A DNA stretch of 64,000 nucleotides from UBA1783 sp033808805 (GCA_033808805.1 JAPXMY010000006.1:49729-113728); one strand, 5' to 3'. Positions 26,297 to 35,890 are shown, numbered from the stretch's first letter. Notes: generated by a model from the letters alone, not told the origin. Program-made: numbers and translations.

Positions 26297-26329
26297 ATAG
26301 CAGAAAGATAATAATTGGTGGTGAATGAA

Positions 26330-28072
26330 ATGGAAAAAATTAGAGTGGTAATTAATGGCCGAGAAGTATTTTTCGATAAACAGGTAACGATTTTAGAAGC
26401 AGCAAAAAGTATTGGCATTAGAATACCAGCGCTTTGTCATATGAAACTTGAAGGTACTGATTTTGAGAATAAACCTGCAAGTTGTCGTGTCTGTGTAGTA
26501 GAAGTTGAAGGAAGAAGAAATCTTGTACCTTCTTGTGTAGATAAGATTACTGACAATATGGTAATAAAGACAAACTCTTTCAGAGCAATACATGCCCGAC
26601 AGGCAAATCTGAAATTGTTGCTTTCAAACCATCCAAAAGATTGTTTGTCGTGTCCTAAAAATCTGAATTGTGAATTACAGGATCTGGCAGAAGAACTTGG
26701 AATCAGAAAAAACGAATATGAGGGCGAAAGAATGATTCACAATGTTGATGAAAAATCTGCCGCTATTGTAAGAGATCCTTCTAAATGTGTCATGTGCAGA
26801 AGATGCGAAGTAATGTGCAACGAAGTTCAGACAGTTGGAGTATTATCAGCGATGATGAGAGGGTTTGAAGCGACTGTAACCCCAGCCTTTAACCTGGCCT
26901 TAAAAGATTCATCATGTGTTTTCTGTGGTCAATGTGCAGCTGTTTGTCCAACCGGGGCAATAGTTGAAAAAGATGAAACATATAAAGTGTGGGCTGCTTT
27001 AAGAAATCCCGATAAACATGTGGTCGTACAGGTAGCTCCAGCAATCAGAGTTGCAATCGGTGAAATGTTTGATATGGAACCTGGTTCAATTACTACAGGT
27101 AAACTGGTATCAGCTCTTAAGGAAATTGGATTTGACTCTGTCTTTGATACAGATTTCAGTGCTGATTTAACTATCATGGAAGAGGCTAGCGAATTAGTTC
27201 ATAGAATTACAAATAATGGCAGACTTCCAATGCTTACAAGCTGTTGTCCAGCTTGGGTAAGATTTATTGAAGAAAACTTCCCAGATATGTTAGATGTTCC
27301 TTCTACATGTAAATCGCCTCAAATGATGATGGGGGCAATGGTAAAATCTTACTATGCCAGTGAAAGAAACATTGATCCCAAAGATATAGTTATGGTAAGT
27401 ATCATGCCGTGTACAGCTAAAAAAGAAGAAATCATCCGCGAAGAATTGAAAAACGATGGCTTACAGAATGTAGATATCGTAATGTCTACAAGAGAATTGG
27501 GAAGAATGATTCATCTGTTTGGTTTAGATTTCAAAAATCTACCTGAAAGTCAGTTTGATCAATTGATGGGAGAATCTACCGGTGCAGCTGTAATCTTTGG
27601 TACTACAGGCGGTGTTATTGAAGCAGCTGTTAGGACAGCTTATGAGTGGATTACCGGTGAAGAACTTGAAAAAGTTGAGTTTGAACAACTGAGAGGTTTT
27701 GAAGATATCAGATCAGCTACTGTCAATATCGGTGATAAAAAGCTTAGAATTGGTATTGCTCATGGTTTAGGAAATTCCAGAGAATTGTTAAATGGAGTTA
27801 GAGATGGCAAATATGATTTTGATGTGATAGAAATCATGGCTTGTCCTGGTGGATGTATTGGTGGAGGAGGACAACCTTATCATCATGGAGATATGGATAT
27901 CCTTCAAAAAAGAAGAGAAGCTTTATATCAGGCCGATAGAGAACACAAACTGAGAAAATCTCACGATAATCCAATGATCAAAAAATTATATGATGATTTC
28001 TTAGGAGATGTTTATGGCGATAAAGCACATAAATATTTACATACCACATATAGAAAAAGAGAGAAAATTTAA
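26330..28072 (+). CDS. hydA: [FeFe] hydrogenase catalytic subunit HydA
   Basis: A protein of 580 residues. ATG 26330 (MEKIRVVING) is chosen because GGTGG lies just upstream; a TTG at 26315 is in frame but precedes that site. N-terminal [2Fe-2S] (C36, C52, C55, C69), the His-Cys3 [4Fe-4S] region (HPKDCLSCPKNLNC) and two ferredoxin motifs (CVMCRRCEVMC, CVFCGQCAAVCP) lead to the H-cluster domain with TSCCPAW, MPCTAKKEE and MACPGGCIGGGGQP. All three H-cluster motifs are intact. It reduces protons or oxidises H2. Maturation genes hydEFG are not in the window. Confidence 0.96.
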   Translation: MEKIRVVINGREVFFDKQVTILEAAKSIGIRIPALCHMKLEGTDFENKPASCRVCVVEVEGRRNLVPSCVDKITDNMVIKTNSFRAIHARQANLKLLLSNHPKDCLSCPKNLNCELQDLAEELGIRKNEYEGERMIHNVDEKSAAIVRDPSKCVMCRRCEVMCNEVQTVGVLSAMMRGFEATVTPAFNLALKDSSCVFCGQCAAVCPTGAIVEKDETYKVWAALRNPDKHVVVQVAPAIRVAIGEMFDMEPGSITTGKLVSALKEIGFDSVFDTDFSADLTIMEEASELVHRITNNGRLPMLTSCCPAWVRFIEENFPDMLDVPSTCKSPQMMMGAMVKSYYASERNIDPKDIVMVSIMPCTAKKEEIIREELKNDGLQNVDIVMSTRELGRMIHLFGLDFKNLPESQFDQLMGESTGAAVIFGTTGGVIEAAVRTAYEWITGEELEKVEFEQLRGFEDIRSATVNIGDKKLRIGIAHGLGNSRELLNGVRDGKYDFDVIEIMACPGGCIGGGGQPYHHGDMDILQKRREALYQADREHKLRKSHDNPMIKKLYDDFLGDVYGDKAHKYLHTTYRKREKI

Positions 28073-28181
28073 TATTTAATTATTAAATAATATTAAGCAC
28101 CTAAAATAGGTTGTTGAAAAACAATAATTAAAGTCTATAATATTATTGACATATTAATAAAAAACAAGGAGGATTTATTAA

Positions 28182-28556
28182 ATGGCAGACACAACAGCAC
28201 TGATGTGGACATTTAGTGCAAAAGCAAAACCATCACAGGAAATTATTTCAATACTGATGCCTGGAGAAGAAATTCTGCAGTGTTATCAAACTATAAGAGA
28301 CCAAGCTGCTTTGACAAACAAAAGAATTATTGTCATGGATAAACAGGGACTAACTGGTAAAAAAGTAGAAATTTACTCATTGCCATACCGTTCGATAGAT
28401 ATGTGGTCAAGTGAAAATGCAGGAAAACTGCTAGATTTTAACTCTGAATTAGAACTATGGACTAAAGCAGGAAGAATAAAAATTAATCTTTCACCAAAGT
28501 GTGACATTAGAGAATTTGATAGAATTCTTGGAAATGCAATTTTAGAAAATCATTAA
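28182..28556 (+). CDS. Bacterial PH-domain protein
   Basis: A protein of 124 residues with AAGGAGG upstream. A predicted PH-like beta barrel is seen in the pattern MPGEEILQCYQTIRDQAALT, then KRIIVMDKQG, YSLPYRSIDMW and a final helix. It is a single-domain soluble protein of the kind annotated as bacterial PH domain; partners are unknown. It lies 109 bp after hydA with its own strong ribosome binding site and terminator. Confidence 0.75.
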   Translation: MADTTALMWTFSAKAKPSQEIISILMPGEEILQCYQTIRDQAALTNKRIIVMDKQGLTGKKVEIYSLPYRSIDMWSSENAGKLLDFNSELELWTKAGRIKINLSPKCDIREFDRILGNAILENH

Positions 28557-28562
28557 CAGTTT

Positions 28563-28592
28563 AAAAGCTGCTCTTAAAAATGAGCAGCTTTT
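28563..28592 (+). terminator. Intrinsic terminator
   Basis: An 11-bp perfect stem AAAAGCTGCTC/GAGCAGCTTTT with an 8-nt loop. It is symmetric, so it could also act on the other strand. Confidence 0.85.
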
Positions 28593-28687
28593 CTATATTC
28601 TTATTATATTTTATACATTTAAACACAGAATCAATTGCTATCAAGCTATAATTTTAAAATATCAGGCATACTTTTTTTCCTATTATG

Positions 28688-28738
28688 TTGACAGCTAAAT
28701 GAATATATACTATTACAAAATTAACCTATGAGGTTAAT
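28688..28738 (+). promoter_or_regulatory. higBA promoter and palindromic operator
   Basis: A perfect TTGACA (28688-28693), a 17-bp spacer and TATTAC (28711-28716), then a palindrome ATTAACCT-ATG-AGGTTAAT at 28720-28738 over the expected transcription start. This is where a HigA-type repressor would bind for autoregulation. Confidence 0.65.
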
Positions 28739-28760
28739 TTTTAATGAAAGAGTTGTGACA

Positions 28761-29056
28761 TTGGAAATTGAATATAAGAACAAAAGAATAAGAAAAATAT
28801 GTACCGATGCCTCTTTGCTCAGCAAAAACATGGACTATCAACGGCTAAAATTATCCATCAACGTATAGATGAAATAACTGCTGCTGAAAGTATTGAAGAG
28901 ATGATTAAATATAGAATTGGGAATTGTCACCCTTTAAAAGGAAATAGAAAAAATCAGTATGCTGTTGATTTAGAACACCCATTCAGATTGGTTTTTAAAA
29001 AGAAGGAATCTAAAATACGAATTGCACATATTATTGAAATAATTGACTATCATTAA
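28761..29056 (+). pseudogene. higB: HigB/RelE-type toxin gene, frameshifted
   Basis: Two frames together spell one HigB-type mRNA-cleaving toxin. The frame from TTG 28761 gives EIEYKNKRIRKICTDAS; from about 28817 the frame two bases on continues with QQKHGLSTAKIIHQRIDE, and later CHPLKGNRKNQYAVDLEHP and the typical end IIEIIDYH. One missing base near 28817-28820 explains the switch. The upstream frame otherwise stops at TAG 28866. A shorter 85-residue product could begin at ATG 28799 in the downstream frame, lacking the first strand. The toxin is probably inactive. Its antitoxin gene follows. Confidence 0.75.
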
Positions 29057-29074
29057 AAAAGAAAGGAGACTTTT

Positions 29075-30130
29075 ATGATAGGGAGTAAAACATTTATCGC
29101 CACACCACCTGGTGCTACGATAAAAGAGCAACTTTTTAATCGTGGGATGACACAAAAAGAGTTCGCTTCTCGAATGGACATGTCTGAAAAGCATATTAGC
29201 AGGCTTATAAATGGTGAAGTACAGCTAACCAGTGATATGGCGATGCGTTTGGAAATGGTGCTTGGAGTTCCTGCTCGTTTTTGGAGCAATCTTGAAAGCA
29301 TCTATAGAGAAAAATTGTCTAAAGCACAAGCTGAAAATGAAATGGATGAAGATCTTGAAATATTAAAGAAAATACCTTATAACGATATGGCCAAAAATGG
29401 ATGGGTTGAAAAAACAAGTAGAAAAGAAGAAAAGGTAATTAATTTACGCAAATTTTTTGAAGTTGTAAGATTGGGGATTCTTAATAAAAAATTAATGCCT
29501 GATATAGTTTATCGTAAACTTGGAAATGGAGAAAAAAGTGATTATGCAGTCTTATGTTGGGCTCAAAAAGTAAGAATTGAATCCAGAAATATTGAAACAA
29601 GTCCGATTAATATTGAAAAATTGAAGGAAATGATTCCAGAAATACGTAAAATGACGACTCAAGATCCTGAATTTTTTTGTGGTCAATTGCATGAAAAATT
29701 AAGTGAATGTGGAATTGCGTTAATATTCATGCCGCATATTAGCGGATCGTTTCTTCACGGTTTAACTTTTTATGAAGGCAAAAAAATTGTTATGGGTCTA
29801 ACAGTCAGAGGGAAAGATGCTGATAGATTCTGGTTTAGTTTGTTCCATGAAATAGCACATATTGTGCTGGGTCATTTATCATTGTCTGATGATGTCTCGG
29901 GTGAGTATGAAAAAGAAGCAGATTTATATGCCAGAAATGTGCTGATTCCGGATTATAGATTTGAGCAATTTACTAAAGAAGGAAACTTTAATAAAATCGC
30001 AATAAATAAGTTTTCTAAGGAAGTAGGTATAGATGCAGGAATTACTGTTGGCAGACTGCAAAAAGAAAACTGGATTCCATATGATAAATACAATGAAATG
30101 AAAAGAAAATATATTTTGAAAAGCAGTTGA
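29075..30130 (+). CDS. higA: HigA-type antitoxin fused to an ImmA/IrrE metallopeptidase domain
   Basis: A protein of 351 residues with AAAGGAG upstream. Residues about 10-85 form the HigA helix-turn-helix (TIKEQLFNRGMTQKEFASRM, then MSEKHISRLINGEV). The C-terminal half carries an ImmA/IrrE-type zinc peptidase motif, H258-E259-I260-A261-H262 in LFHEIAHIVLGHL, and a downstream EKEADLYA. Long HigA proteins of this kind are known beside HigB-type toxins. It should bind the palindrome at 28720-28738. It is intact even though the toxin gene is broken. Confidence 0.88.
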   Translation: MIGSKTFIATPPGATIKEQLFNRGMTQKEFASRMDMSEKHISRLINGEVQLTSDMAMRLEMVLGVPARFWSNLESIYREKLSKAQAENEMDEDLEILKKIPYNDMAKNGWVEKTSRKEEKVINLRKFFEVVRLGILNKKLMPDIVYRKLGNGEKSDYAVLCWAQKVRIESRNIETSPINIEKLKEMIPEIRKMTTQDPEFFCGQLHEKLSECGIALIFMPHISGSFLHGLTFYEGKKIVMGLTVRGKDADRFWFSLFHEIAHIVLGHLSLSDDVSGEYEKEADLYARNVLIPDYRFEQFTKEGNFNKIAINKFSKEVGIDAGITVGRLQKENWIPYDKYNEMKRKYILKSS

Positions 30131-30173
30131 TTTAATATAAAATAATTTTGAGATATTAAAGGAGCATATATTA

Positions 30174-31184
30174 ATGAAAAAACAGATATCGTCCTTCGAT
30201 TTGGTTAAAATAATTGGCAGCCTGATGATTTTTCTAATGCATATAAATGCATTTGCTGATTATGGAAAGCTTGCTTTAGTTTTTGAGCTATTGTCACGCT
30301 GGGTAGTTCCATTTTTCTTTATCAGTTCTGCTTACTTTTTATTTTCTAAATCTAAAGACGGAAATATTGATAGAAAAACATTAGAGATATATGTAAAAAG
30401 AATAAGTCTATTATATCTGTTATGGGCTATATATAATCTGCCTAATATTTATGCAACACGATTTTATGGGGAAGATTTAAATAGTGTAGATGACTGGATA
30501 AAAAGAATTTTAACTTTTTTATTGTCTTCAACATTTACCGGTTCATGGTATTTATTAAGCAGTATTTTTAGTGGCTGGTTTATTTATTCTTTAAGTAAGA
30601 AGATGGATAGTAAAAAGGTAATACTTCTAACATCTGGATTTTTAATTATCAGCGTTTTAACCAGTGTATATAAGGGACTGTTGCCAAAGACCGTTTCAAC
30701 AATTTTGTGCAGCTATGGTAAGTTTCCATTTAATATTTTTACTGGGACTTTCTATTTTGCGGTTGGAAAATATATCTATGAAAAAGAAACAGAGTTAAAA
30801 GAAAAGTATAAAGACTCAACTTTATGGCTTGTCATGGTCGCTTTTTATCTTCTTTATTTTATTGAAATTTACATTTCGAAAAAATATCAGTATTACATTT
30901 ATTCTGATCAATCACTGTTACTGGTTCCAATTGCTATTTCAATTGTCATGCTGTGTCTTAAGTCGGATTTGGTTATTGAAAATGCAGCTATATACAGAAA
31001 AGCCAGTACGATAATTTATTGTGCCCATCCTAATGTCATTTTGGTATGTTGGCTATTGGGTGAGTTTGGTGTTCCATCATTAGTTGCTGCCCTGATTGGC
31101 TTGATAATACTTTTAATTATTGTAAATATAGTTTTAAGACTGCAAAAAAATAATAATATAAAATGGGCTAAGTATTTATCTTAA
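30174..31184 (+). CDS. Acyltransferase family 3 membrane protein
   Basis: A protein of 336 residues with AGGAGC upstream. It has about ten membrane helices with the family opening SFDLVKIIGSLMIFLMHINA (catalytic His in LMHIN) and WVVPFFFISSAYFLF. Such enzymes move acyl groups from a cytoplasmic donor onto surface glycans or lipids. The substrate is not visible. Two further members of the family lie at 39774 and 47092 in this window. Confidence 0.85.
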   Translation: MKKQISSFDLVKIIGSLMIFLMHINAFADYGKLALVFELLSRWVVPFFFISSAYFLFSKSKDGNIDRKTLEIYVKRISLLYLLWAIYNLPNIYATRFYGEDLNSVDDWIKRILTFLLSSTFTGSWYLLSSIFSGWFIYSLSKKMDSKKVILLTSGFLIISVLTSVYKGLLPKTVSTILCSYGKFPFNIFTGTFYFAVGKYIYEKETELKEKYKDSTLWLVMVAFYLLYFIEIYISKKYQYYIYSDQSLLLVPIAISIVMLCLKSDLVIENAAIYRKASTIIYCAHPNVILVCWLLGEFGVPSLVAALIGLIILLIIVNIVLRLQKNNNIKWAKYLS

Positions 31185-31208
31185 GTTGTTATAAATAGAG
31201 GAAGTTTA

Positions 31209-31739
31209 ATGAATTATAAAAGTTACTATAAAACTGATAAAAACTTTTCAGATATTATTTTGACCAGTGATGGAAAGTGTCTGACAGGACTTTTCTTTGT
31301 TGGTTATAACAGTGCTGATAAGCTGGTTGAACAATTTGAAGAAAAAGAATTAGCTATCTTTAAAGAAGCTAAAAAGTGGCTAGATATATATTTTTCAGGT
31401 GAAAAGCCTGATTTTGATATAAAATACAAAATAGACAATTTAACTTCATTTAGAAAAGAAGTTTTAGATATGATATCAGAGATACCTTATGGCCAAACGA
31501 TTACTTATGGAGCTATTGCCAAAAAGATAGCTGATAAACAAAATAAAAGTAAAATGTCAGCCCAGGCGGTAGGTGGTGCTGTCGGTTTTAATCCGATAAG
31601 CATAATCATACCTTGCCATAGAGTAATAGGCTCAGATGGGTTTATAACTGGTTATTCAGGGGGACTAGCTAACAAGATTGAACTATTGAAACTGGAGCAG
31701 GTTATTGTTGATAGTGCTGGTTATGTAGTAAAATACTAG
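31209..31739 (+). CDS. ogt: Methylated-DNA--protein-cysteine methyltransferase (Ogt)
   Basis: A protein of 176 residues. The active-site loop IIPCHRVIGSDG carries the alkyl-accepting Cys, followed by TGYSGGLANKIELL. The helix-turn-helix region IPYGQTITYGAIAKKI binds DNA. It repairs O6-alkylguanine stoichiometrically. It has GAGGAAG before the ATG and is followed 22 bp later by the ArsC-like gene. Confidence 0.95.
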   Translation: MNYKSYYKTDKNFSDIILTSDGKCLTGLFFVGYNSADKLVEQFEEKELAIFKEAKKWLDIYFSGEKPDFDIKYKIDNLTSFRKEVLDMISEIPYGQTITYGAIAKKIADKQNKSKMSAQAVGGAVGFNPISIIIPCHRVIGSDGFITGYSGGLANKIELLKLEQVIVDSAGYVVKY

Positions 31740-31761
31740 TAATGAAAAGGAGGAACAGCGT

Positions 31762-32118
31762 ATGTTGTTTATGGAATATCCAAGATGTTCAACCTCTAAT
31801 AAAGCTAAAAAATGGCTTAATGACAATGGTGTAGAATACAATAGTCGTCATATGGTTGAAAATAATCCTACTTATGATGAATTAAAGAGATGGTATCAGA
31901 AAAGTGGTCTGCCACTGAAGAGTTTCTTTAATACATCAGGAATTCTATATAGAGAATTAAAACTGAAAGAAAAACTTTTGACAATGAGTGAAGATGAACA
32001 GTTAAAATTATTATCTACCAATGGCATGCTGGTTAAGCGTCCAATAGTAGTAGGAGATGATTTTGTTTTGGTTGGCTTTAAAGAAAAACAGTGGCAAGAA
32101 GTTTTATTGGGCAAATAA
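31762..32118 (+). CDS. ArsC/Spx-family thioredoxin-fold protein
   Basis: A protein of 118 residues with AAGGAGG upstream. The N-terminal YPRCSTSNKAKKWL has C9 in a CxxS arrangement; the C-terminal GMLVKRPIVV is the signature of the ArsC/Spx/YffB group. Such proteins are arsenate-reductase-like or transcription regulators; the CxxS active site and short length fit the YffB/Spx-like reductase branch. Its stop codon is immediately followed by the next start codon. Confidence 0.85.
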   Translation: MLFMEYPRCSTSNKAKKWLNDNGVEYNSRHMVENNPTYDELKRWYQKSGLPLKSFFNTSGILYRELKLKEKLLTMSEDEQLKLLSTNGMLVKRPIVVGDDFVLVGFKEKQWQEVLLGK

Positions 32119-32820
32119 ATGAACTATAAAACTTTAGCCAGTTATTATGATGCCTTAGTAATTGATGAACAGGCAATCCAGGATTGGGTTGACTATACAA
32201 AAAAATATGTTGAAAAAGGAAAACTTCTGGATCTGGCCTGTGGTTCAGGAGATTTTGCGATTGCCATGGCTGAAGCTGGTTTTAGTGTTGAAGCTTGTGA
32301 TTTATCTATTGATATGATAAAGGCAGCCAAAAACAAAGCAGGAAGTGAATTAGTCAGCTTGCAAGTCTTGAATATGTTGGATTTAGATGAAAATGAAAAA
32401 TACGACGCCATAACCTGTTATTGTGACAGCATAAACTATTTACAGTCTTATCAACAGTTGAATACACTTATCGATAGTGTTTATAAGGCTTTAAAAGTGG
32501 ATGGTGTTTTTATGTTTGATATCCATTCTCTAGATGCTTTGGAAAATTATCAGCAAGAGTATATTGAAGAAGGTTATATTGAAGATGTAGCTTATCAGTG
32601 GTGTATTTATTCAAGTGGAAACAATTTATACTATGCATTTATTTTTCAGGATGAAAGTGGATTGATGCAAAAAGAACTTCATCAACAATTTATTTTTGAT
32701 CCAGTTGTAGTTAAAAATATGTTGGAGACCAAAGGATTTGAAACTAGGATTTTGACAGATTTTGCACTGGAAGGGATTGTTGAAGGGGATAAGATATTTT
32801 TCAGTGCTCTTAAAAAATAA
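32119..32820 (+). CDS. Class I SAM-dependent methyltransferase
   Basis: A protein of 233 residues. Motif I is LLDLACGSGDFAIAMAE, followed by an acidic strand end VEACDLSIDMI and DAITCYCDSINYL. A late VFMFDIHSLDAL follows. The substrate is unknown. The ATG abuts the stop of the ArsC-like gene, so the two are probably translated together; no separate ribosome binding site is clear. Confidence 0.88.
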   Translation: MNYKTLASYYDALVIDEQAIQDWVDYTKKYVEKGKLLDLACGSGDFAIAMAEAGFSVEACDLSIDMIKAAKNKAGSELVSLQVLNMLDLDENEKYDAITCYCDSINYLQSYQQLNTLIDSVYKALKVDGVFMFDIHSLDALENYQQEYIEEGYIEDVAYQWCIYSSGNNLYYAFIFQDESGLMQKELHQQFIFDPVVVKNMLETKGFETRILTDFALEGIVEGDKIFFSALKK

Positions 32821-32919
32821 AATTAAGATGAGCTGTTAGTTATCTTTATCTTTTTAGAAAGTTGATATTAAGCTATAATAGATGTAGAGACGTATGATAT
32901 AAAAAAGGAAAGGGAAAAT

Positions 32920-33393
32920 ATGCAAATAGAAAAAGTTAAAAAAGAATCTTTTGTTGTAATTGGAAAAGAAGGCTCAACATCAGAGGGAGAAAAATTCATT
33001 TTAAATCTTTGGAATGACTTCAGTGATCATTTTAGTGAGATAGAACATCTAGCTAAAAAGGATGAAGAAGGAAAACTGTTAGGATTCTGGGGAGCGATGA
33101 GCGATTTTTCTCATAGCTTTAAACCATGGGAAAAGAACTTTACCCAGGGTTATTATCTGGCTGGTGTAGAATGTAATGATGATGCTGTTGCTCCTGAAGG
33201 ATGGACAAGATGGGTTATTCCAGGTTATCACTATCTGCGCATTTTAACTGACAGGGAAGAAGCGCTTTTAAAAGTGTTAGACTATTTAAATTTCAGCAAT
33301 ATCAATCTGGTTGGAGCTATTCACGATTTTACCTGTCCAAAAACAGGGAAAGACTATATGTATGTTCCTGTTAAAGCATTAAAGAAGGAATAA
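32920..33393 (+). CDS. GyrI-like effector-binding domain protein
   Basis: A protein of 157 residues with AAAGGAAAGGG upstream. The pattern KKESFVVIGKEGSTSEG at the N-terminus, GYYLAGVECN in the middle and WTRWVIPGYHYLRI matches stand-alone GyrI-like (AraC-effector-binding) domains that sequester small hydrophobic ligands. It has no DNA-binding domain. Its role may be ligand sequestration or a xenobiotic hydrolase activity reported for some relatives. Confidence 0.75.
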   Translation: MQIEKVKKESFVVIGKEGSTSEGEKFILNLWNDFSDHFSEIEHLAKKDEEGKLLGFWGAMSDFSHSFKPWEKNFTQGYYLAGVECNDDAVAPEGWTRWVIPGYHYLRILTDREEALLKVLDYLNFSNINLVGAIHDFTCPKTGKDYMYVPVKALKKE

Positions 33394-33588
33394 TGAGGAT
33401 AGGGTTGACAATTAATATCTTAAGTCAGAAAGGTTAGGATTGTATTGGCTTTTTTGTGCTCGATGATATCAGTATTTAGATATTTTAAATAAATTGCTAT
33501 TTTTACTTTAATTTTATATATAAAAGTTTTATTGATAATATTTTACAACAGTGATTCACTATTAGAATAAAAAATGAAAGGAGCGGCT

Positions 33589-34065
33589 ATGAAAGAATTA
33601 ATTAATCCATTTGAAAAGTTTTATCAGCATTGGGCTCTGGTGACTGCTGGAAATAAGGAGAGTTTTAATACAATGACTGTTGCCTGGGGTTCAATGGGAA
33701 CTCTCTGGTCCAGACCAATAGTGACAGTTTATGTTAAACCGTGCAGATATACATACAATTTTTTAAACGATAATGATTATTTTACTGTCAGTTTTTATGA
33801 TGAAAAATATAAAAAGGATCTCTCTATTTTAGGTACAAAATCCGGAAGAGATACCGATAAGGTAGCCATGACTTCTTTAACACCAGTTGAAATTAATAAA
33901 ACGATGAGTTTTAAGGAAGCCAGCTGTACAATGGTTTTAAAAAAGATTTATTATCAGGATCTGGATATCAACCAGATGCCTGAAGCAGTGATAAAAAGAT
34001 ACTACACTGAAGAAGCTCCACATAGAATGTATATGGGAGAAGTAGTAGAAATAATTGAAGATTAA
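33589..34065 (+). CDS. Flavin reductase-like domain protein
   Basis: A protein of 158 residues. I start it at ATG 33589, with AAAGGAG at 33577-33583; the ATG at 33574 overlaps that site. The FMN-binding split-barrel pattern is clear: FNTMTVAWGSMGTLWSRPI, VYVKPCRYTYNFLN and YFTVSFYDE. Such proteins bind FMN and reduce flavin or act as small oxidoreductases. It lies 21 bp before the metallo-beta-lactamase-fold gene, probably in one operon. Confidence 0.85.
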   Translation: MKELINPFEKFYQHWALVTAGNKESFNTMTVAWGSMGTLWSRPIVTVYVKPCRYTYNFLNDNDYFTVSFYDEKYKKDLSILGTKSGRDTDKVAMTSLTPVEINKTMSFKEASCTMVLKKIYYQDLDINQMPEAVIKRYYTEEAPHRMYMGEVVEIIED

Positions 34066-34086
34066 ACAAGATTGGAGGCAAAAGAG

Positions 34087-34905
34087 ATGGGAAGATTCAC
34101 TCATGAAAGAGTTTCGGATAATCTGATTCAGATTTTTGATAAGGATGTCTACATGCTTCTTATTGAAGGAAAAGACAGGGCGATTTTATTGGATACGGGA
34201 AATGGTGTTGGCAATTTGAAAGAATATGTTGATAAACTGACAGATAAACCTTATGAGGTTTGGCTGACACATTCGCACTTTGATCATGTTGATGGTGTTG
34301 GCTGGTGGGATAAAGCTTATCTAAACGCAAAAGATTTTGATACCTTTGTGGCTAAAACAAAAGAAGAAAGATTACCAAGGATACTGGAAAGAGTTTATCC
34401 AGATGCTACTGTTGATGAACTGGCTCCTAAATTTGAAGGACAGTTAATTCCCTATAAAAATGGTGACATCATTGATTTAGGTGGGACAACTTTACAGGTA
34501 GTGGAAGTTTCAGGACATACTCCAGGCTGTTCAATGTTTTTGATGATTGAAGATCGAATTATGATCTATGGTGATGCTGTAGGAAGAAAGTCAGGTTTAT
34601 GGTCAACTTCAACAGCTTCAGATTTAGTCAAGTCACTAAAGTATTTACAGACTTTTGATGATAAATATGACCGTATTATCAGGTTACATCATGGATTGTG
34701 GTGGCAGAAAGGTTTTGCTGATGAGGTATTGGAATGTGCTGAAAATATTGTTGCCGGCACTGATGCCAGACAGGAACTGCCTTATAATCTATTTCCAAAT
34801 GAAGTGATGTATGCAGCGGCTGAATGTGATCTTGAGGATCCGGAATTTCCAAGAAAAGATGGTAAAACAGGTAATGTTTTCTACTTTTTGAGAAATGCAA
34901 AATAG
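34087..34905 (+). CDS. Metallo-beta-lactamase-fold hydrolase
   Basis: A protein of 272 residues. ATG 34087 has GGAGG 8 nt upstream; TTG 34072 overlaps that site and is rejected. The metal motif LTHSHFDHVDG (HxHxDH), a later His in SGHTPGCS, Asp in YGDAVG and a terminal His in LHHGLWW are the expected five ligands. The reaction is unknown. Position after the flavin reductase gene suggests a joint role in redox or small-molecule metabolism. Confidence 0.88.
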   Translation: MGRFTHERVSDNLIQIFDKDVYMLLIEGKDRAILLDTGNGVGNLKEYVDKLTDKPYEVWLTHSHFDHVDGVGWWDKAYLNAKDFDTFVAKTKEERLPRILERVYPDATVDELAPKFEGQLIPYKNGDIIDLGGTTLQVVEVSGHTPGCSMFLMIEDRIMIYGDAVGRKSGLWSTSTASDLVKSLKYLQTFDDKYDRIIRLHHGLWWQKGFADEVLECAENIVAGTDARQELPYNLFPNEVMYAAAECDLEDPEFPRKDGKTGNVFYFLRNAK

Positions 34906-34942
34906 TTAATAAAATACATAAATAAAGAAGGAAATAAAGTTT

Positions 34943-35836
34943 ATGGGATATAAATTGATTTCTACATGGAAGATGTCATATAACAAAATGAAAGATGTAA
35001 AAAGAATGCTTAAAATGAAGTATTCTTTACAGGAAATAATCGAGGCAGTAATCATGGATGTAGAAAATAATCCAGATTTTCATAGTGTCGGTTATGGTGG
35101 TCTACCAAACAGTGAAGGAAAGGTAGAACTTGATGCCGGTTATATGGATGGTGATACTTTAGCCTTTGGAGCTATCAGTGCTGTAAAAAATATTAAAAAT
35201 CCAATACTGGTAGCGACCTCTTTAACTAAAGGTAAAACAAACAATTATTTAACCGGTAAAGGGGCAGAAAAATATGCTAAAGATAATGGATTTGAAAATA
35301 AGAGAATGCTGACTAAAAAAGCCAAAGAAAAATATTTAAGCAAGGTTAAAGAAAACAGTCACGATACAGTCTGTGTTATCGGTAGAGACTTGAATGGTTC
35401 AATGGCAGCAGGAGTCAGTACCAGTGGTTTGTTTATGAAACATCCGGGAAGAGTTGGAGATTCTCCAATAATCGGTTCAGGTTATTACTGTGACAGCCAG
35501 ATAGGTGGCGCTGCAGCTACTGGGGTTGGTGAAGATATAATGAGAGGCTGTTTATCTATAGCAGTTGTTAATTATATCAGACAGGGATTAGATGCTCAGA
35601 AAGCCTGTGAAAAAGCCCTGTTTACTTATTTAGAAAGAGTAAATAATGAACCAAAGTCTATTTCACTGATAGCTTTAGATGCCAAAGGTAACTACGGAGC
35701 CTGTTCAACGCTTGATGATTTTCCATTTGTAATATTGGATGAAAAAAATCAAGCCAGACTAATGGCCTATTTAGGGAAAGAAAAAAGAATTATTGAAGCG
35801 GATGAACAGTGGCTTGTAAATTATAAAGGTGATTGA
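34943..35836 (+). CDS. Glycosylasparaginase/isoaspartyl peptidase (Ntn hydrolase)
   Basis: A protein of 297 residues with AAGGAAATAAAG upstream. After a propeptide-like half comes the auto-cleavage site HDTVCVIGRD, whose Thr would be the new N-terminal nucleophile, then GVSTSGLFMKHPGRVGDSPI and GSGYYCDSQIGGAAATGVGE, the family substrate-binding loop. Relatives release Asp from N-linked GlcNAc-Asn or cleave isoaspartyl bonds. No signal peptide is visible, so it is cytoplasmic here. Confidence 0.9.
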   Translation: MGYKLISTWKMSYNKMKDVKRMLKMKYSLQEIIEAVIMDVENNPDFHSVGYGGLPNSEGKVELDAGYMDGDTLAFGAISAVKNIKNPILVATSLTKGKTNNYLTGKGAEKYAKDNGFENKRMLTKKAKEKYLSKVKENSHDTVCVIGRDLNGSMAAGVSTSGLFMKHPGRVGDSPIIGSGYYCDSQIGGAAATGVGEDIMRGCLSIAVVNYIRQGLDAQKACEKALFTYLERVNNEPKSISLIALDAKGNYGACSTLDDFPFVILDEKNQARLMAYLGKEKRIIEADEQWLVNYKGD

Positions 35837-35890
35837 TATAGTGTAGAAAGGGTTCCATATTAAATATATAATCTAAGAGGATAGATAAAA

